Assembly (NCBI GenBank): GCA_032207245.1
Contig: CM063503.1
Location: 58,350,869-58,414,868 of the forward strand
DNA: 64,000 nt
Source of the DNA: Pardosa pseudoannulata
Lineage: Eukaryota; Arthropoda; Arachnida; Araneae; Lycosidae
Reading direction: 5' to 3'
This document shows, in pieces, positions 37,636 to 48,316 of this stretch. The notes under the pieces are model-generated. The model saw nothing but the letters and a program-made list of their open reading frames with translations. It made no database searches and was not told the DNA's origin. Position 1 is the stretch's first letter; each line of letters opens with the position of its first letter. The position numbers and the translations under genes were made by a program.

Positions 37636-37639
37636 CAAA

Positions 37640-38230
37640 GTTTTTCCGAAACAAAACCTTCCTACTTAACTCTCCCGCTCACTAGAAGTTTAACTTGTAC
37701 CCTTCAGAGTTTGAAGGGAAAAAAAACATTCGGAAGTTCAAGAAGAAATAAACTCCACTTACTTCTCTTGAGAAGCTCTATATGGTATCGGGCCTCTACC
37801 ACGACTTGCAACTAACTGTTCGAGTCGGACTTGAAGAAATAACTGAGTATACTTTATTTGTTCGACTAGTTGAGACTACAAGCTCTAAGCCTAAAAAACG
37901 GACTGTCTGCCCGGCAGTGTTCCCAGAGAACACTGAGGCTGTGTGTCGCTGGAAGAGAACTAGGAACTAATGGGAGGAGACTGACTGCATCGGCCCTTAG
38001 CAAATCAATAGCGAGTCATGGAAGGACTAGACCACTTTGTAGGCGTAGGGGGGACTCAACTCGCCGCACTTTTTCCATGGGCCCCCATGGATGGCATGTG
38101 CTTCATGAACTCTTGACCGCAAAGGGAGCGGTGCTCTAAAAATGAAAGCAAAATCGCACTAAAGGAGATCTTCTCTTTGCAATCGGTTCTGCGAAGAGAG
38201 CTCTCCTTAAGAAACGCCTAATGCATGCCT
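37640..38230. other. GC-rich island, possible retroelement LTR/leader or exon
   Basis: About 590 bp with markedly higher G+C and several CpGs, bounded on both sides by AT-rich DNA. Frames of 62 and 89 codons (37782-37970, 37870-38139, plus) overlap in different phases and neither shows a known domain. The motif 'tatggtatcgggcc' at 37789 faintly resembles a Copia-type primer-binding site, but no LTR ends are visible. Near the right edge an imperfect hairpin (38163-38181 with 38190-38207, loop of 8) pairs AGGAGATC.TCTTTGCA with TGCGAAGAGAGCTCTCCT. Confidence 0.3.
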
Positions 38231-38254
38231 GAGGAGATAAATTCGATCCGTATT

Positions 38255-39095
38255 AATATCTGCTACATTGTATCTTTATTCGAAATCTTCGAAACTTATT
38301 TTAAAAAATTAAAAGCAATTTCTAAAACATGTATTTTAATTCAGATTTTCTACAAATGAGAATGTATGAATAAAATATGGGCGTATTTTTGTTTATCATA
38401 ACATAAGATTAAATATTTAAATCTATGTTTTTTATATCATACGCATTCCTCTTATATTTTGATCATTATCCAAACAAAAAATTATTTTCTATTTTTTCTT
38501 CTATTTTCTTTTAAATTTTAATAAACTTGAGAAATTAGATTTAAAATGATTATGAAAGCATTTTGTTGAGATTTTATCTCATTATCTTTTGCTATTTCTA
38601 TGATTAAAAACACATACGTAAGAGAATACACGCTATGGGAAAACGAAAATTACGTGCGGGATTTACTCATGTAATCATTATTATACGAAAATCTGCAAAT
38701 TTTTAGATATTCGAGAGTTTCACAAATATACTTAATTTTTTCTACATTTTGTATCAAACAAAACTCTCAATCAGAAATGTACTTAATTTTTCTGCATTTT
38801 GTATCAAACAAAACTCGCAATCACAAACCTACTTAATTTTTTCTACCTTTTGTATCAAACAAAACTCGCAATCACAAACCTACTTAATTTTTTCTACCTT
38901 TTGTATCAAACAAAACTCGCAATTACAAATATATTTAATCTTTTCTACATTTTGTACCAAGCAAAACTCGAATCACAAATCTACTTAATTTTTTCTACAT
39001 TTTGTATCAAACAAAACCAGCAATATTGCAAAAAATAAACTACTTCTGATTGACAAAAGACATTGGTTTAGTTCAAATAAAAGCATTATATTGTT
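38255..39095 (+). repeat. Dispersed repeat P4, copy 1, containing a minisatellite
   Basis: From about 38420 to 39095 this is collinear with 50225-50640. Shared blocks are 'ttaataaacttgag.aatta', 'aatgattatgaaa.cattttt', 'cgtg.g.gatttactc.tgtaat' and 'cat(c/t)ggtttagttcaaataaaagc'. In addition 38262-38370 ('tattcgaaatcttc.aa', 'gattttctacaaatga') matches 39105-39200, so the left flank is duplicated on the right. Confidence 0.7.
38730..39015 (+). repeat. ~51-bp minisatellite, 6 copies
   Basis: Units read 'acttaattttttctaccttt' followed by 'tgtatcaaacaaaactcgca' and 'atcacaaacct'; they begin near 38729, 38780, 38831, 38882, 38932 and 38981. The related repeat at about 50535-50565 has just one degenerate unit ('cagtaaagtatcaaacaaaa'), so the array expanded from a single unit after the two repeats separated. 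Overlapping 79-codon frames across it are artefacts of the 51-bp, frame-preserving period. Confidence 0.93.
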
Positions 39096-39104
39096 ATCTG
39101 TTAC

Positions 39105-40790
39105 CTTGCATCTACATTCGAAATCTTCAAAGTTTATTAAAAAACTAACAAAGGATTTGGGAAGCATATGTTGGAAATCAGGTTTTCTACAAATGATAGA
39201 AACAATATTAAGAATAATATCAATATAAAGAGAGTGTAAGTTTTGTGTGTCAAATAGTAGAATTAAAGGTAGTTTCCTTTGCTATAAAATAGAGATTAAT
39301 CTTTTGCTATTTTTTGCATAAACTTATTATTTCAAGCTAATGCATTCATCTGTTATAGTTTTCTTTTATACTGAATTATATACAATTAAAAAAAAGCTAC
39401 TTTAAGTATTAGGAGCATTTGTCGTCAGCTGATTTTGATATTATTTTGCTGTCGTTTTTAGTCTAGAAATGAATTTTATTACTTCCTGCTCATTCAAATT
39501 AAAATGAGCAATAGAAAATTCACCCTATCATACATTCCTTCATTTCATATATATTTAAATTTTTCCCACCCTCAGGAAAGTAAAAGATAATATTTCTTTT
39601 GGCTTTTTGGAGTTTAAGTTTCCTTAATGTTGATAAAAACTTTATCTTTCACTTAAAATTAATCTTATTTGTTGACTTCAAAATGTTAAAATTATTCAGA
39701 TATCATTGCCATGGATCAACAGATTTCAGTAATGACTTCATTAGAACCCTAATATTTTACATTATTTGGATCGTATAACGCTCGTTTTAAACGTTTTCAA
39801 GATTTAATTGAAAAGCTTTTAACCGATAATTGCATGTATTCCCTTTAAATGGGTGTATATTTAATAAGATTATAAATGGAAATTTTAAACATATAAGTCA
39901 AAATAACTACATGAAATTATTTTCTAGCAATTTATTAAGAGTTATATACAGAAATTGACATATCATTTAACTCTTTCATTTATGCAATTTGAAGTAATTT
40001 TTTGTTTCGTTTTATATAGGTTTTGTACTCTACATTATTACTACAATACATTTTCTTCAATTTTAACAAACAAATAGCAAACTTTCATATATCATCTCTC
40101 AGAGATAAAGATAAGAAAGAAAGAAGAGTTGAAAGCTTAAAAACTAGTTACGGTATAATCTATAAAGAGGAAAGAAAGATTTACTCTTTCTTATAGTTGA
40201 GAATTACTTTAGCATTTAAATGAACCATCGGGAGTAGAATGGGATGTTGGTAAGTGAAAAAAAATCTAATGATATCTTAGATCATTTTCAACTAAGGGAG
40301 CTAATTTATTTCGTCTATGGCATTAGTTACTGAAGATAAATTTAAAATTTTACTGTTGTTTAACTTATCTAGAATTTCAAATTAGTCGAGGAGTGTGAAA
40401 GGAGTAATTATCTATACTATTTCAGTCGGAAAGAGTTTTGAATCCTAACAATTTTGGCAGTTCGCCAAGGAGGAAAGAGACATTTTCGTGGTATGCTTTC
40501 TGAGGTGAAATATCCCGTATTTTTATTGCTTTCAGAGGAAAATATAGCTAACCAAACAACGTGTAGCACCTCGTCACTACAGCAACCAACAAGATTTCAC
40601 CTTAATGATTTGGGAAGTTACAACATCAATACTCAGTAACGATGACAAATGAAAAATTGTGGTTGCGCGAAAAAAAGTTAACCAACAAATATTTTAAATA
40701 ATAGATTGCATCGTTAAGCAATTCCTCCTATTTATATATTTTTACGTTACGTTCGCTGACAAAAAAAAGGCAACTTTAAGACTAGAACGC
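39105..40790. other. Intergenic AT-rich DNA
   Basis: Apart from the repeated flank at 39105-39200 nothing is recognised. A 61-codon plus frame at 40454-40639 lies in a patch of more balanced composition, with an AG-rich upstream context. It has no known domain; a host exon cannot be excluded. Confidence 0.4.
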
Positions 40791-40837
40791 CCGTTGCAGA
40801 CATTTCAACTCCAACTTATGTATACTGTTATTGATAT

Positions 40838-41480
<643 letters not shown>

Positions 41481-41608
41481 TATTATAGTAACAAATATAG
41501 GATTACTATATAATAAAATAAATTATATATTGATACTTTATTCGCTTCTAATAATCTGTATATAATAGAATATAAAAATGAAATAAATAACACACACGTA
41601 TATGGGAG

Positions 41609-41610
<2 letters not shown>

Positions 41611-41657
<47 letters not shown>
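41611..41657. repeat. Short (TA)n microsatellite
   Basis: Two TA runs of about 20 bp joined by TAATA, just upstream of the TTAA element at 41714. Confidence 0.95.
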
Positions 41658-41713
41658 CAGGTCGACATTCTAGGCAGTAGCAAGTAATAAAGTGCCGGGT
41701 ATTCGATAGTTAA

Positions 41714-42205
41714 CTCATTAGTGCCCGAGTCATATCTGCAGATATATATTGAAGAATATCTTAAATCTAAAATATTACAGACAGTTAAGGATAAAATAAG
41801 TCGAAAATTTAGACAATTTTCAATATTACAGCCGTCCTCTTTAGTGTTCAATTGTCCTTTTAAACACTATAGGATACATTTTATGAAAAAAGAAAATTTG
41901 CGTAATAAAATATTTATTTGATATCACATGTAAATTTATTGTACTAGTAAAGTGAAGATTTATAATATTTATAGTTATTTATGTTAAGTCAATATACCTA
42001 CTAATAAAGAAAATTTAGGATAAAAAAATCCTACAATGTGTATCCAAGTAACAAAATAGTAAACTTGATCAAATATTCGAAAATTTTTTATACAGGATTG
42101 CCATCTAACGTCCGTACCAAACAGAAAATGTATTTCGATATAGAATAAAAATTTTACAAAATGCACTTTTGTTTTTCCTAATAAAGGACATTAGGTATTA
42201 ATGGG
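41714..42205. mobile_element. TTAA-flanked piggyBac-like MITE (candidate)
   Basis: TTAA occurs at 41710-41713 and 42206-42209. The left end CTCATTAGTGCCCGAG and right end GGTATTAATGGG form a short imperfect inverted repeat (CTCATTAGT against CCCATTAAT). A perfect 14-bp palindrome ATATCTGCAGATAT lies 18 bp inside the left end (41732-41745), the same layout as at 28153 and in the GCCCGTGT family. Frames at 41721-41921 (+) and 41984-42166 (-) show no transposase domain. Confidence 0.5.
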
Positions 42206-42209
42206 TTAA

Positions 42210-44332
42210 AAGCAATACCAAATTTACAATTTCAAATCATACTATTTAACGCTACACGGCATTATCTGGAATGTATTTATTCACCAGCTCTGTCGTAAGG
42301 AAATATGATATAAACCATTACTTTATGGTAATGAATGAAGGTAATGTAAATACTTGTTACATTATATTTATTCCCTAGACAATAATGCTGAAACATATCA
42401 CGTATACATGGATAAATATCTTCCGACAAAAGACTTAGTATTAAAACATACTGTTTGTTAATTATTAAAAACTAGTTACTAGATTTCTTATAATACTTTC
42501 GTTTGCATTCAGAACTCCAGTTTAAATACTTGTAGTCTAACAATTTTCATTTAAATATGCAATTTTATTATATTACGAAAATAATAAAAGGTGACTAGGG
42601 TTCAAGTACGTTGGGTATTAAAAGATATTACTCTCTAAATGGTCATTAACTAATGTACATGGAGTCTTTCTTTTATCTTGGATACACGATACTCTTCAGT
42701 AAGTATTTTTACTTTAATTCCCACTTTCCAATGAAAAAAATTTAATAATCTATTAAAAAATCACACCGATACAAATTTGGACACATTAAAATCTACTCAC
42801 AATATTGCTCCCTAAGGAAATTCAGTTAAAAGTATTCTGTTAACAGTTACTAATATAAAGACTGATACAAACAGGTTTGTAAGTTTCCATAAAGTTTAGG
42901 TTGCTATATTGAACCAAAAGATGAAAAATTAGAGGAAGCTACTAATTAGTAATGTAAAGAATGATTGTTCAAATGCTTTGTAAATATCTTTAAGGTTATA
43001 ATAATTTGAATCAGACCATCAAAATTTAATAGTGAATATTGTAAAATTAATTAATTCGTTAATAATTTTTGAACGATAGTTCAAACAGGTTTATGAATTT
43101 CGATAAAATGTAGATTACTGTTTTGAAACAAATGATCAAAATTTAGATATCACTTGCTGTAAAATGCTTTACAGCATAGTATATAAGATAATCCGAATAT
43201 AAATATAAATCTTTTTAAGTATTCGTTCGTTAAAATTTAAACGTACTTTTCATTTTATGTGTATATAGTTAAAGTTCAACCTTACTTATAAATTCAGATA
43301 GGCATGACACTTTAATATTTTTAGATTCCATGAAATTGTTAAAATAAAAAACTATCCATAAGGGAATAAATGTGCAGTAATGTTTACAACTTTATTTCTT
43401 CTCTATCAGTTGAACCATTTTAAGATCCTTTTGTACTAAGCTAGAAGCTTCCGCTCAACCTGCGGTCTGGGTATAAATAAGGAGTTACATTGCGTGTCCG
43501 TTCGAATACATTTATTCCGTTTCATTAATTTTTAATTCAGATAAATTATGTTTATTATAAAAGTACAATATTTGACCATAAGTGGAGATTTATTCTTGCA
43601 CTCGACTGACGAAAAAAGTACATTTTTACGAGATTATTCAGAGATCCAATATACCTATAAAGTTTTTAAAATGCTAAGTGCGTGAAATATTCATAAATTA
43701 CTTTTCATAAATACTTTTAATTTTGCAAGCTGTGAAACCGTTACTCCTAACAACGAAATAGGTTGGCTGGAAAAAAGGTTATTATAAAGGTCGAAAAGGA
43801 AAATTAAAAAGAAAGAAATGTTTCAAATAAAAAATAAAATTAAATAACTATTGTAAACTTATTTATAAATCAGCCAAAGGTATGTTACCTTAAAACATAT
43901 TATAAATAATATGAGATGAGCTTGTCAATTAAAAGTTTTTAACTATTTCAACTCATTACTTAACAAAGAAAATATTTTAAATTTTGAGTAGTACTATAAT
44001 AGCTATTCTAGATAAAAAAAAATTCAAACATACAGAAGAAACGGGTTTTATACAGTTATACCTGCACAATGACCTTGACTTAAAATCATTTTAACCAGCC
44101 TAAAAGTTATCCTGTGTCAACCTGAATTACTGTGAGAAAATTCATCAAGAATGATCCACCCATTTTGAAGTAGATGGCCAATAAACGAACTTACATACAG
44201 AAAATTATGTATATACTACACTACCCGACAGACGTTATACTGTTTTAACTCTGTAAATCCAAAAACTGTAAAACGTTTTTTAAATAAATTATAAATTGGA
44301 CCGTTTTGATGGAAACGTAAGGAAAAAATATT
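42210..44332. other. AT-rich intergenic DNA with one TATA-like site
   Basis: No gene or repeat recognised. At about 43465-43480 the context 'ggtctgggtataaataagga' resembles a TATA box, with a GC-richer patch 20-30 bp downstream ('ttacattgcgtgtccg'). No linked ORF is visible, so it is only a possible promoter or LTR remnant. Confidence 0.35.
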
Positions 44333-44336
44333 GTAA

Positions 44337-44951
44337 CCCCTTAAGGCACACATTAATTTCTAATTTTCGGTCAAAAAATCACCTATTTTTTTTTTCGTTT
44401 GGTTGATTTATACTAATTTGATACCAATTCCTTGCTATATCCAAAATCTCGCTGTCATTATCTTCCGATTCACTTCCATCACTCAAGAAATCATCACTCT
44501 CATCGCTGAAACTGTCTGATAAATTGGCATATTCAAAATTGTCATCGTCAGAGTCGCTCATTATCAGATAACTTTTTTTAAATTACAAAAACAATTAGTA
44601 ATATAATTTGCAGTTAACTGCTTACTTTCATTATATTTACGTAATAAAAATGGATATATTACCTTTTCCACACCAAACGACTACTTTATAGCAAAGAATT
44701 CCTAGCAAACTTATAGCTAATCATCAAAATGCGCCACCTGGTTTACACAAGAAAGATGCTGAATAGTGGTGCCATCTATGTCAAATAAGTTTAATTATAA
44801 TCTAGCCTATTTATTTTTACTGGAACGGATCTCAGACGAGCATTAGGAATAAAATAACGCGAAATACAAGGGCGCCCGTGTGAGACACGAGCATGTGCAA
44901 ATTTGCCGGAAACTTTCGCCCGTGTGAGACACGGGCAAATGCGTTAAGGGG
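44337..44951 (-). mobile_element. piggyBac-like element, internally deleted (family A, copy 1)
   Basis: Ends are CCCCTTAAGGCAC at the left and GCGTTAAGGGG at the right, an imperfect inverted repeat. TTAA follows at 44952-44955; on the left the site has mutated to GTAA (44333-44336). Near the right end a perfect inverted repeat, GCCCGTGT-GAG-ACACGGGC (44918-44936), stands just inside the terminus, and a mutated second copy lies at 44874-44892. The same right end recurs at 58435-58468. It encodes just an acidic N-terminal fragment (44379-44561), so it would need a transposase in trans. Confidence 0.75.
44379..44561 (-). pseudogene. Acidic N-terminal fragment of a piggyBac-like transposase
   Basis: The 60-codon frame starts MSDSDDDNFEYANLSDSF and continues with Ser/Asp/Glu-rich runs (DESDDFLSDGSESEDNDSE). 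It ends with an ILDIARNWYQI segment and a short basic tail. Acidic, Ser/Asp-rich N-termini are common in piggyBac-type transposases. The DDD catalytic domain and the Cys-rich C-terminus, about 500 residues, are missing: the frame stops 42 bp from the other terminus, consistent with an internal deletion. Assignment depends on its location in a TTAA element; the peptide alone is low-complexity. Confidence 0.5.
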
Positions 44952-44989
44952 TTAAACATACTTGAGCCACCACGCGTACACTCATCACA

Positions 44990-45120
44990 AACGTAATTAG
45001 ATTAAATTAAAATTCCCACATCGCCTGTACGGAGATTCGATCCTGAGACTTGTCGTACTGCACTGAAGCCCGCTGTTCTGGCCACTGCTTCGCAGACACG
45101 TGGCAGTAAATGGTGTCAAT
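44990..45120 (-). mobile_element. Third tRNA-derived SINE-like head (candidate)
   Basis: Minus strand: 'gcagtggccagaacagcggg' has A-box character, followed about 35 nt later by 'aggatcgaatctccg', close to the B-box GGTTCGAATCC. Composition is GC-richer than the flanks. The head differs from both other SINE families, for example 'cactgaagcccgctgttctg' on the plus strand. No target duplication or tail is defined. Confidence 0.45.
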
Positions 45121-45219
45121 TGGCTTTATAATAATCACAATAAGCGAGAAATTCTAGCTTTTTAATGAAAAAAACATTTTCTATCGGATCAAATTGTAAA
45201 TTTAAACCATTCTTGAATC

Positions 45220-45345
45220 AACTTAATTACATACACAATATTTCGTCAAAACCAGTCCAGCCGTTTAGAAGGAGTTCTATTACAAACACACGAACAGAAG
45301 AATTTTATAAATAAAGATATATATATGTATGTGTGTGTATAAATA
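45220..45345 (+). mobile_element. LINE/SINE 3'-end-like segment
   Basis: 'caaaaccagtccagccgttt' then 'agaaggagttctattacaaa', 'cacacgaacagaagaatttt' and 'ataaataaagatatata' resembles the conserved 3' terminal sequence, with a simple-repeat tail, of arthropod RTE-type LINEs and the SINEs they mobilise. This is recall of the general pattern. The 5' extent is unknown and no coding sequence is attached. Confidence 0.4.
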
Positions 45346-47688
45346 GAACATTACACAATCAAGTTATTACATTCAGGAAAATATAGCACTGTTACGCAAG
45401 TAAATCATTACGTAATATGATTTAACATTCAATGCAAAATGCTTTTATATAACATTCAGTTTTCAATTGAAACTATTACCTGACATATCAAGTATCTATG
45501 AAATTACATCAACTAAAACTTTCTCTGATGAAACCATGTAAGGAGTTCATTGTATGGTGCATCAAAAAGACTTACACGTGGGTTCGATTAATCTGAATTG
45601 GTAACAGAAATCCTTGTAAATAATCTACCAATCATATGATAATTTCAAGAGGTCCGGTATATAGTGACAGAATTGTGTAACATTATTCTAGAAAAAGTAA
45701 AGGAATAATTTCTTTAAAGGATATGGTTCATCTCTTAACAGAAAAAGACTTTTCTTATTTCAAGAAAAATATCTTGATTTAAAGGAAAATATCTCACAGT
45801 AGTTGAAAGTTGTCATAAATTCTAAGCTTTATAATGCTTGTTATTTGAATCCTAAAGCTATCTATTCAATAACGATACCATACTTACGTTTTATTTTTCA
45901 AATTTTGACTCGTCTATAGTTATCTAAAGCATATTTTGAAATATTGTTTTAATATAACATCGTTTTTTCCCACTAGAATTCTATTGCAAAATGTAATAAT
46001 CTTTAACCTGCATATTCAAATTGATCCTATGAACTGGAATAAAGAAAATATCTCCTATATTGTTTTATTTGGATAGACGGTTGGTATTTATTTAAAATGG
46101 CTAAAAATATTTAAACCCCTTGTGATGCTGCAATAAATATGAAGCGGCAGACATATATTTGTTTTTCTACCTTTCAGTTTAGATAACTCTTTTCAGTATA
46201 AATTATGCAAAATGTATTTGCAAAAAAATAACCTTAAAATAAGAAAATATGGCTTCAAAAATGCATGGGTGTAAAAATAGATAACATATCCATTGCTAAT
46301 CTACAAAGTTTGCTTTGGTTTGATACAATACGGTCTACTTTTTTTATTTAAAAAACAAAATCATCATACATTTTTACACACAAAATCATCATAATAGTCA
46401 TAGATTAGAAGAAACAATTAAAAAATTATTATTTTTATAAAGCCATATGTGCCATATTTTTAGAAACTGGTCGTATTTTGGACATTCTGCTAAATCATCT
46501 TTTTTCTATATTTATTTAGTAAATTGTGTATGTAATACGAATCTAAATTTATTTATTTAGATTCAAACTTAAAACTTACTTTAAAGAAAAACCTATAAAG
46601 ACTCGATTTTACCACATTCTCGCGAGATTCGAAATTAATAGAAATATCTACCATACAATACTCACATAAATATTTGTATATATTTCCAGGAACTTTCTAA
46701 TTCATCTCATTACAATCATAAATAAATACAGTTAACGCAAACATATTAGATAAAAATTAATAAACAATAACTTACTATCAGAAAATTAAGAAATTTTCTG
46801 TAATAAAATACCTTCCTCCTAATTTAGAAAAAGACCTAAAAATTTCATAATTGTCAGTTGACAGATTTAGATAATACGTTTTAAACTTACAAAATGTCTT
46901 TTGGCTTTAAATCTTCAGAGATTAGAAATTATAAAAAATAATATAATTTTCTTCTGACTTCCATATATTATGCTTGAAGGTTGTTCTTACCTTAGATAAC
47001 AGAATATATCGGTATCATGGAGAAAACAATATTTTAAAAACTAAGAAGTTTAAATACAGTGTAACGAAACCAGAGAGCATTATTTCCATACATAACTATT
47101 GTTTTTCAGAACTTTTTAAGTGCATTGACTGTTTTGTTTATCACGTATGATACGATTTGTTTATCCAGACAGGGGAAGCTCTTGCATCTTGATCTTACGA
47201 TATTTTCAATGCTGTCTGTTGACTTTTATTTATTTATTTACTTTGTTTTGAAGAATTATATTTTATTTATACACTTGCTTATAGAGTGTGCAAGTGCGTA
47301 ACAAATAAAGAATGTTTTTATATCAGTACAGATGATACTACACCTAAAGAAACTGCGTCTCATAAAGTAAGTAATATGATTTTCAGTTTTCATTTCTCAA
47401 GGGATATTCAATCGGGTTTTAAAACCCAGTGATTTTTAAATCAGTAAATCTGATATTTTTACAAATGTATTGATTCTACATCTATGGCATTAATTTTCAG
47501 TCAAGATAAAGATAAATAACAAATGTTTTTGCAGGTATTTTCATTGTACCTTGGATCTGAATCTTTATTTTGCCTCACCTTAGATCCAAGATACAACAAT
47601 TTTCATGTTAAACTTTTTTTAAAGATGAATTATTTATTTGCTCAATCATTTGAATTTTTATTGTTCACTAATCGTTGCTTCCATTTAA
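45346..47688. other. AT-rich intergenic DNA
   Basis: Nothing is recognised apart from the SINE tail at 46309. The frames present are short and without domains. Confidence 0.5.
46309..46342 (-). mobile_element. SINE 3'-tail remnant
   Basis: 'tttgctttggtttgatacaa' followed by 'tacggtctacttttttt' matches the tail end of the minus-strand SINE ('tttggtttggagcgctacgg' + 'tctacttttttg' at 59926). Only the last ~35 bp remain, as in a strongly 5'-truncated insertion or deletion. Confidence 0.6.
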
Positions 47689-48312
47689 ACCTCTAAGCGG
47701 TTCGCACGTACAATTATGCCGGTTGTGACGTACAATTTTCGACCTCCCAAAAGCGTTCCGAGAATGGATGCATTGTACATTTCTGCCAGTGCTTTACCCC
47801 ATGGATTTTTGAGGTAGGAGGGTCAGGTCGATTGTTTAGAAATTGCACCCCTCTGTGACTGAAATTTATTGAGGGATGCACCCATACTCCCTGATTCACT
47901 AAGACGCTGAAAGCTTCTCATAGTTTTGTAAATCTTCGTTTGCGGTAACAGATGTATCTCTAATTGCACCACTTAAATATCTTAGATAACTTTCGTAAAA
48001 ATATATAAATGATTCTCTTAAATATATTTTTATTCATACATTTAGAATCCATTATTTCTTATTGGATAATCTTCGAAACTTGACGAGCTTTATGTGTATT
48101 TAAAATTAACAATCTATAATGTCTATTTATATATCTATAACCGGAAGATAAAGGGACAATAATGAGGGTGGGCTTCTAATTTGTAACGAGGGTGGGTATT
48201 CCAATCTAGTCGACAAAGGTTGAAGTAAAAAATGATAGAACACTTTGGTCACTGACACAATAAAACGTATTTTTTGGAGACTCTTTTTCCACGGTGTGTT
48301 CCACTCGGAGGG
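47689..48312. mobile_element. TTAA-flanked piggyBac-like MITE, family B, copy 1
   Basis: TTAA at 47685-47688 and 48313-48316. Ends: ACCTCTAAGCGG on the left and CACTCGGAGGG on the right, a short imperfect inverted repeat (CCTCTAAG against CCCTCCGAG). The 624-bp interior aligns along its full length with 57802-58420 ('tgtacatttctgccagtg', 'gcggtaacagatgtatctct', 'atccattatttcttat', 'ggtgtgttccactcggaggg'). The left subterminal part repeats 'gcacgtacaatt'/'gacgtacaatttt'. The minus frame at 47714-47899 is not well conserved in the other copy and is probably not a gene. Confidence 0.85.
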
Positions 48313-48316
48313 TTAA

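Noticed and set aside
38749..39038. Two overlapping 79-codon frames with repeated peptides
   Set aside because: Produced by a 51-bp minisatellite, whose period is divisible by three.
40454..40639. 61-codon plus frame as an exon
   Set aside because: Composition is mildly gene-like but there is no recognisable domain or convincing splice pair.
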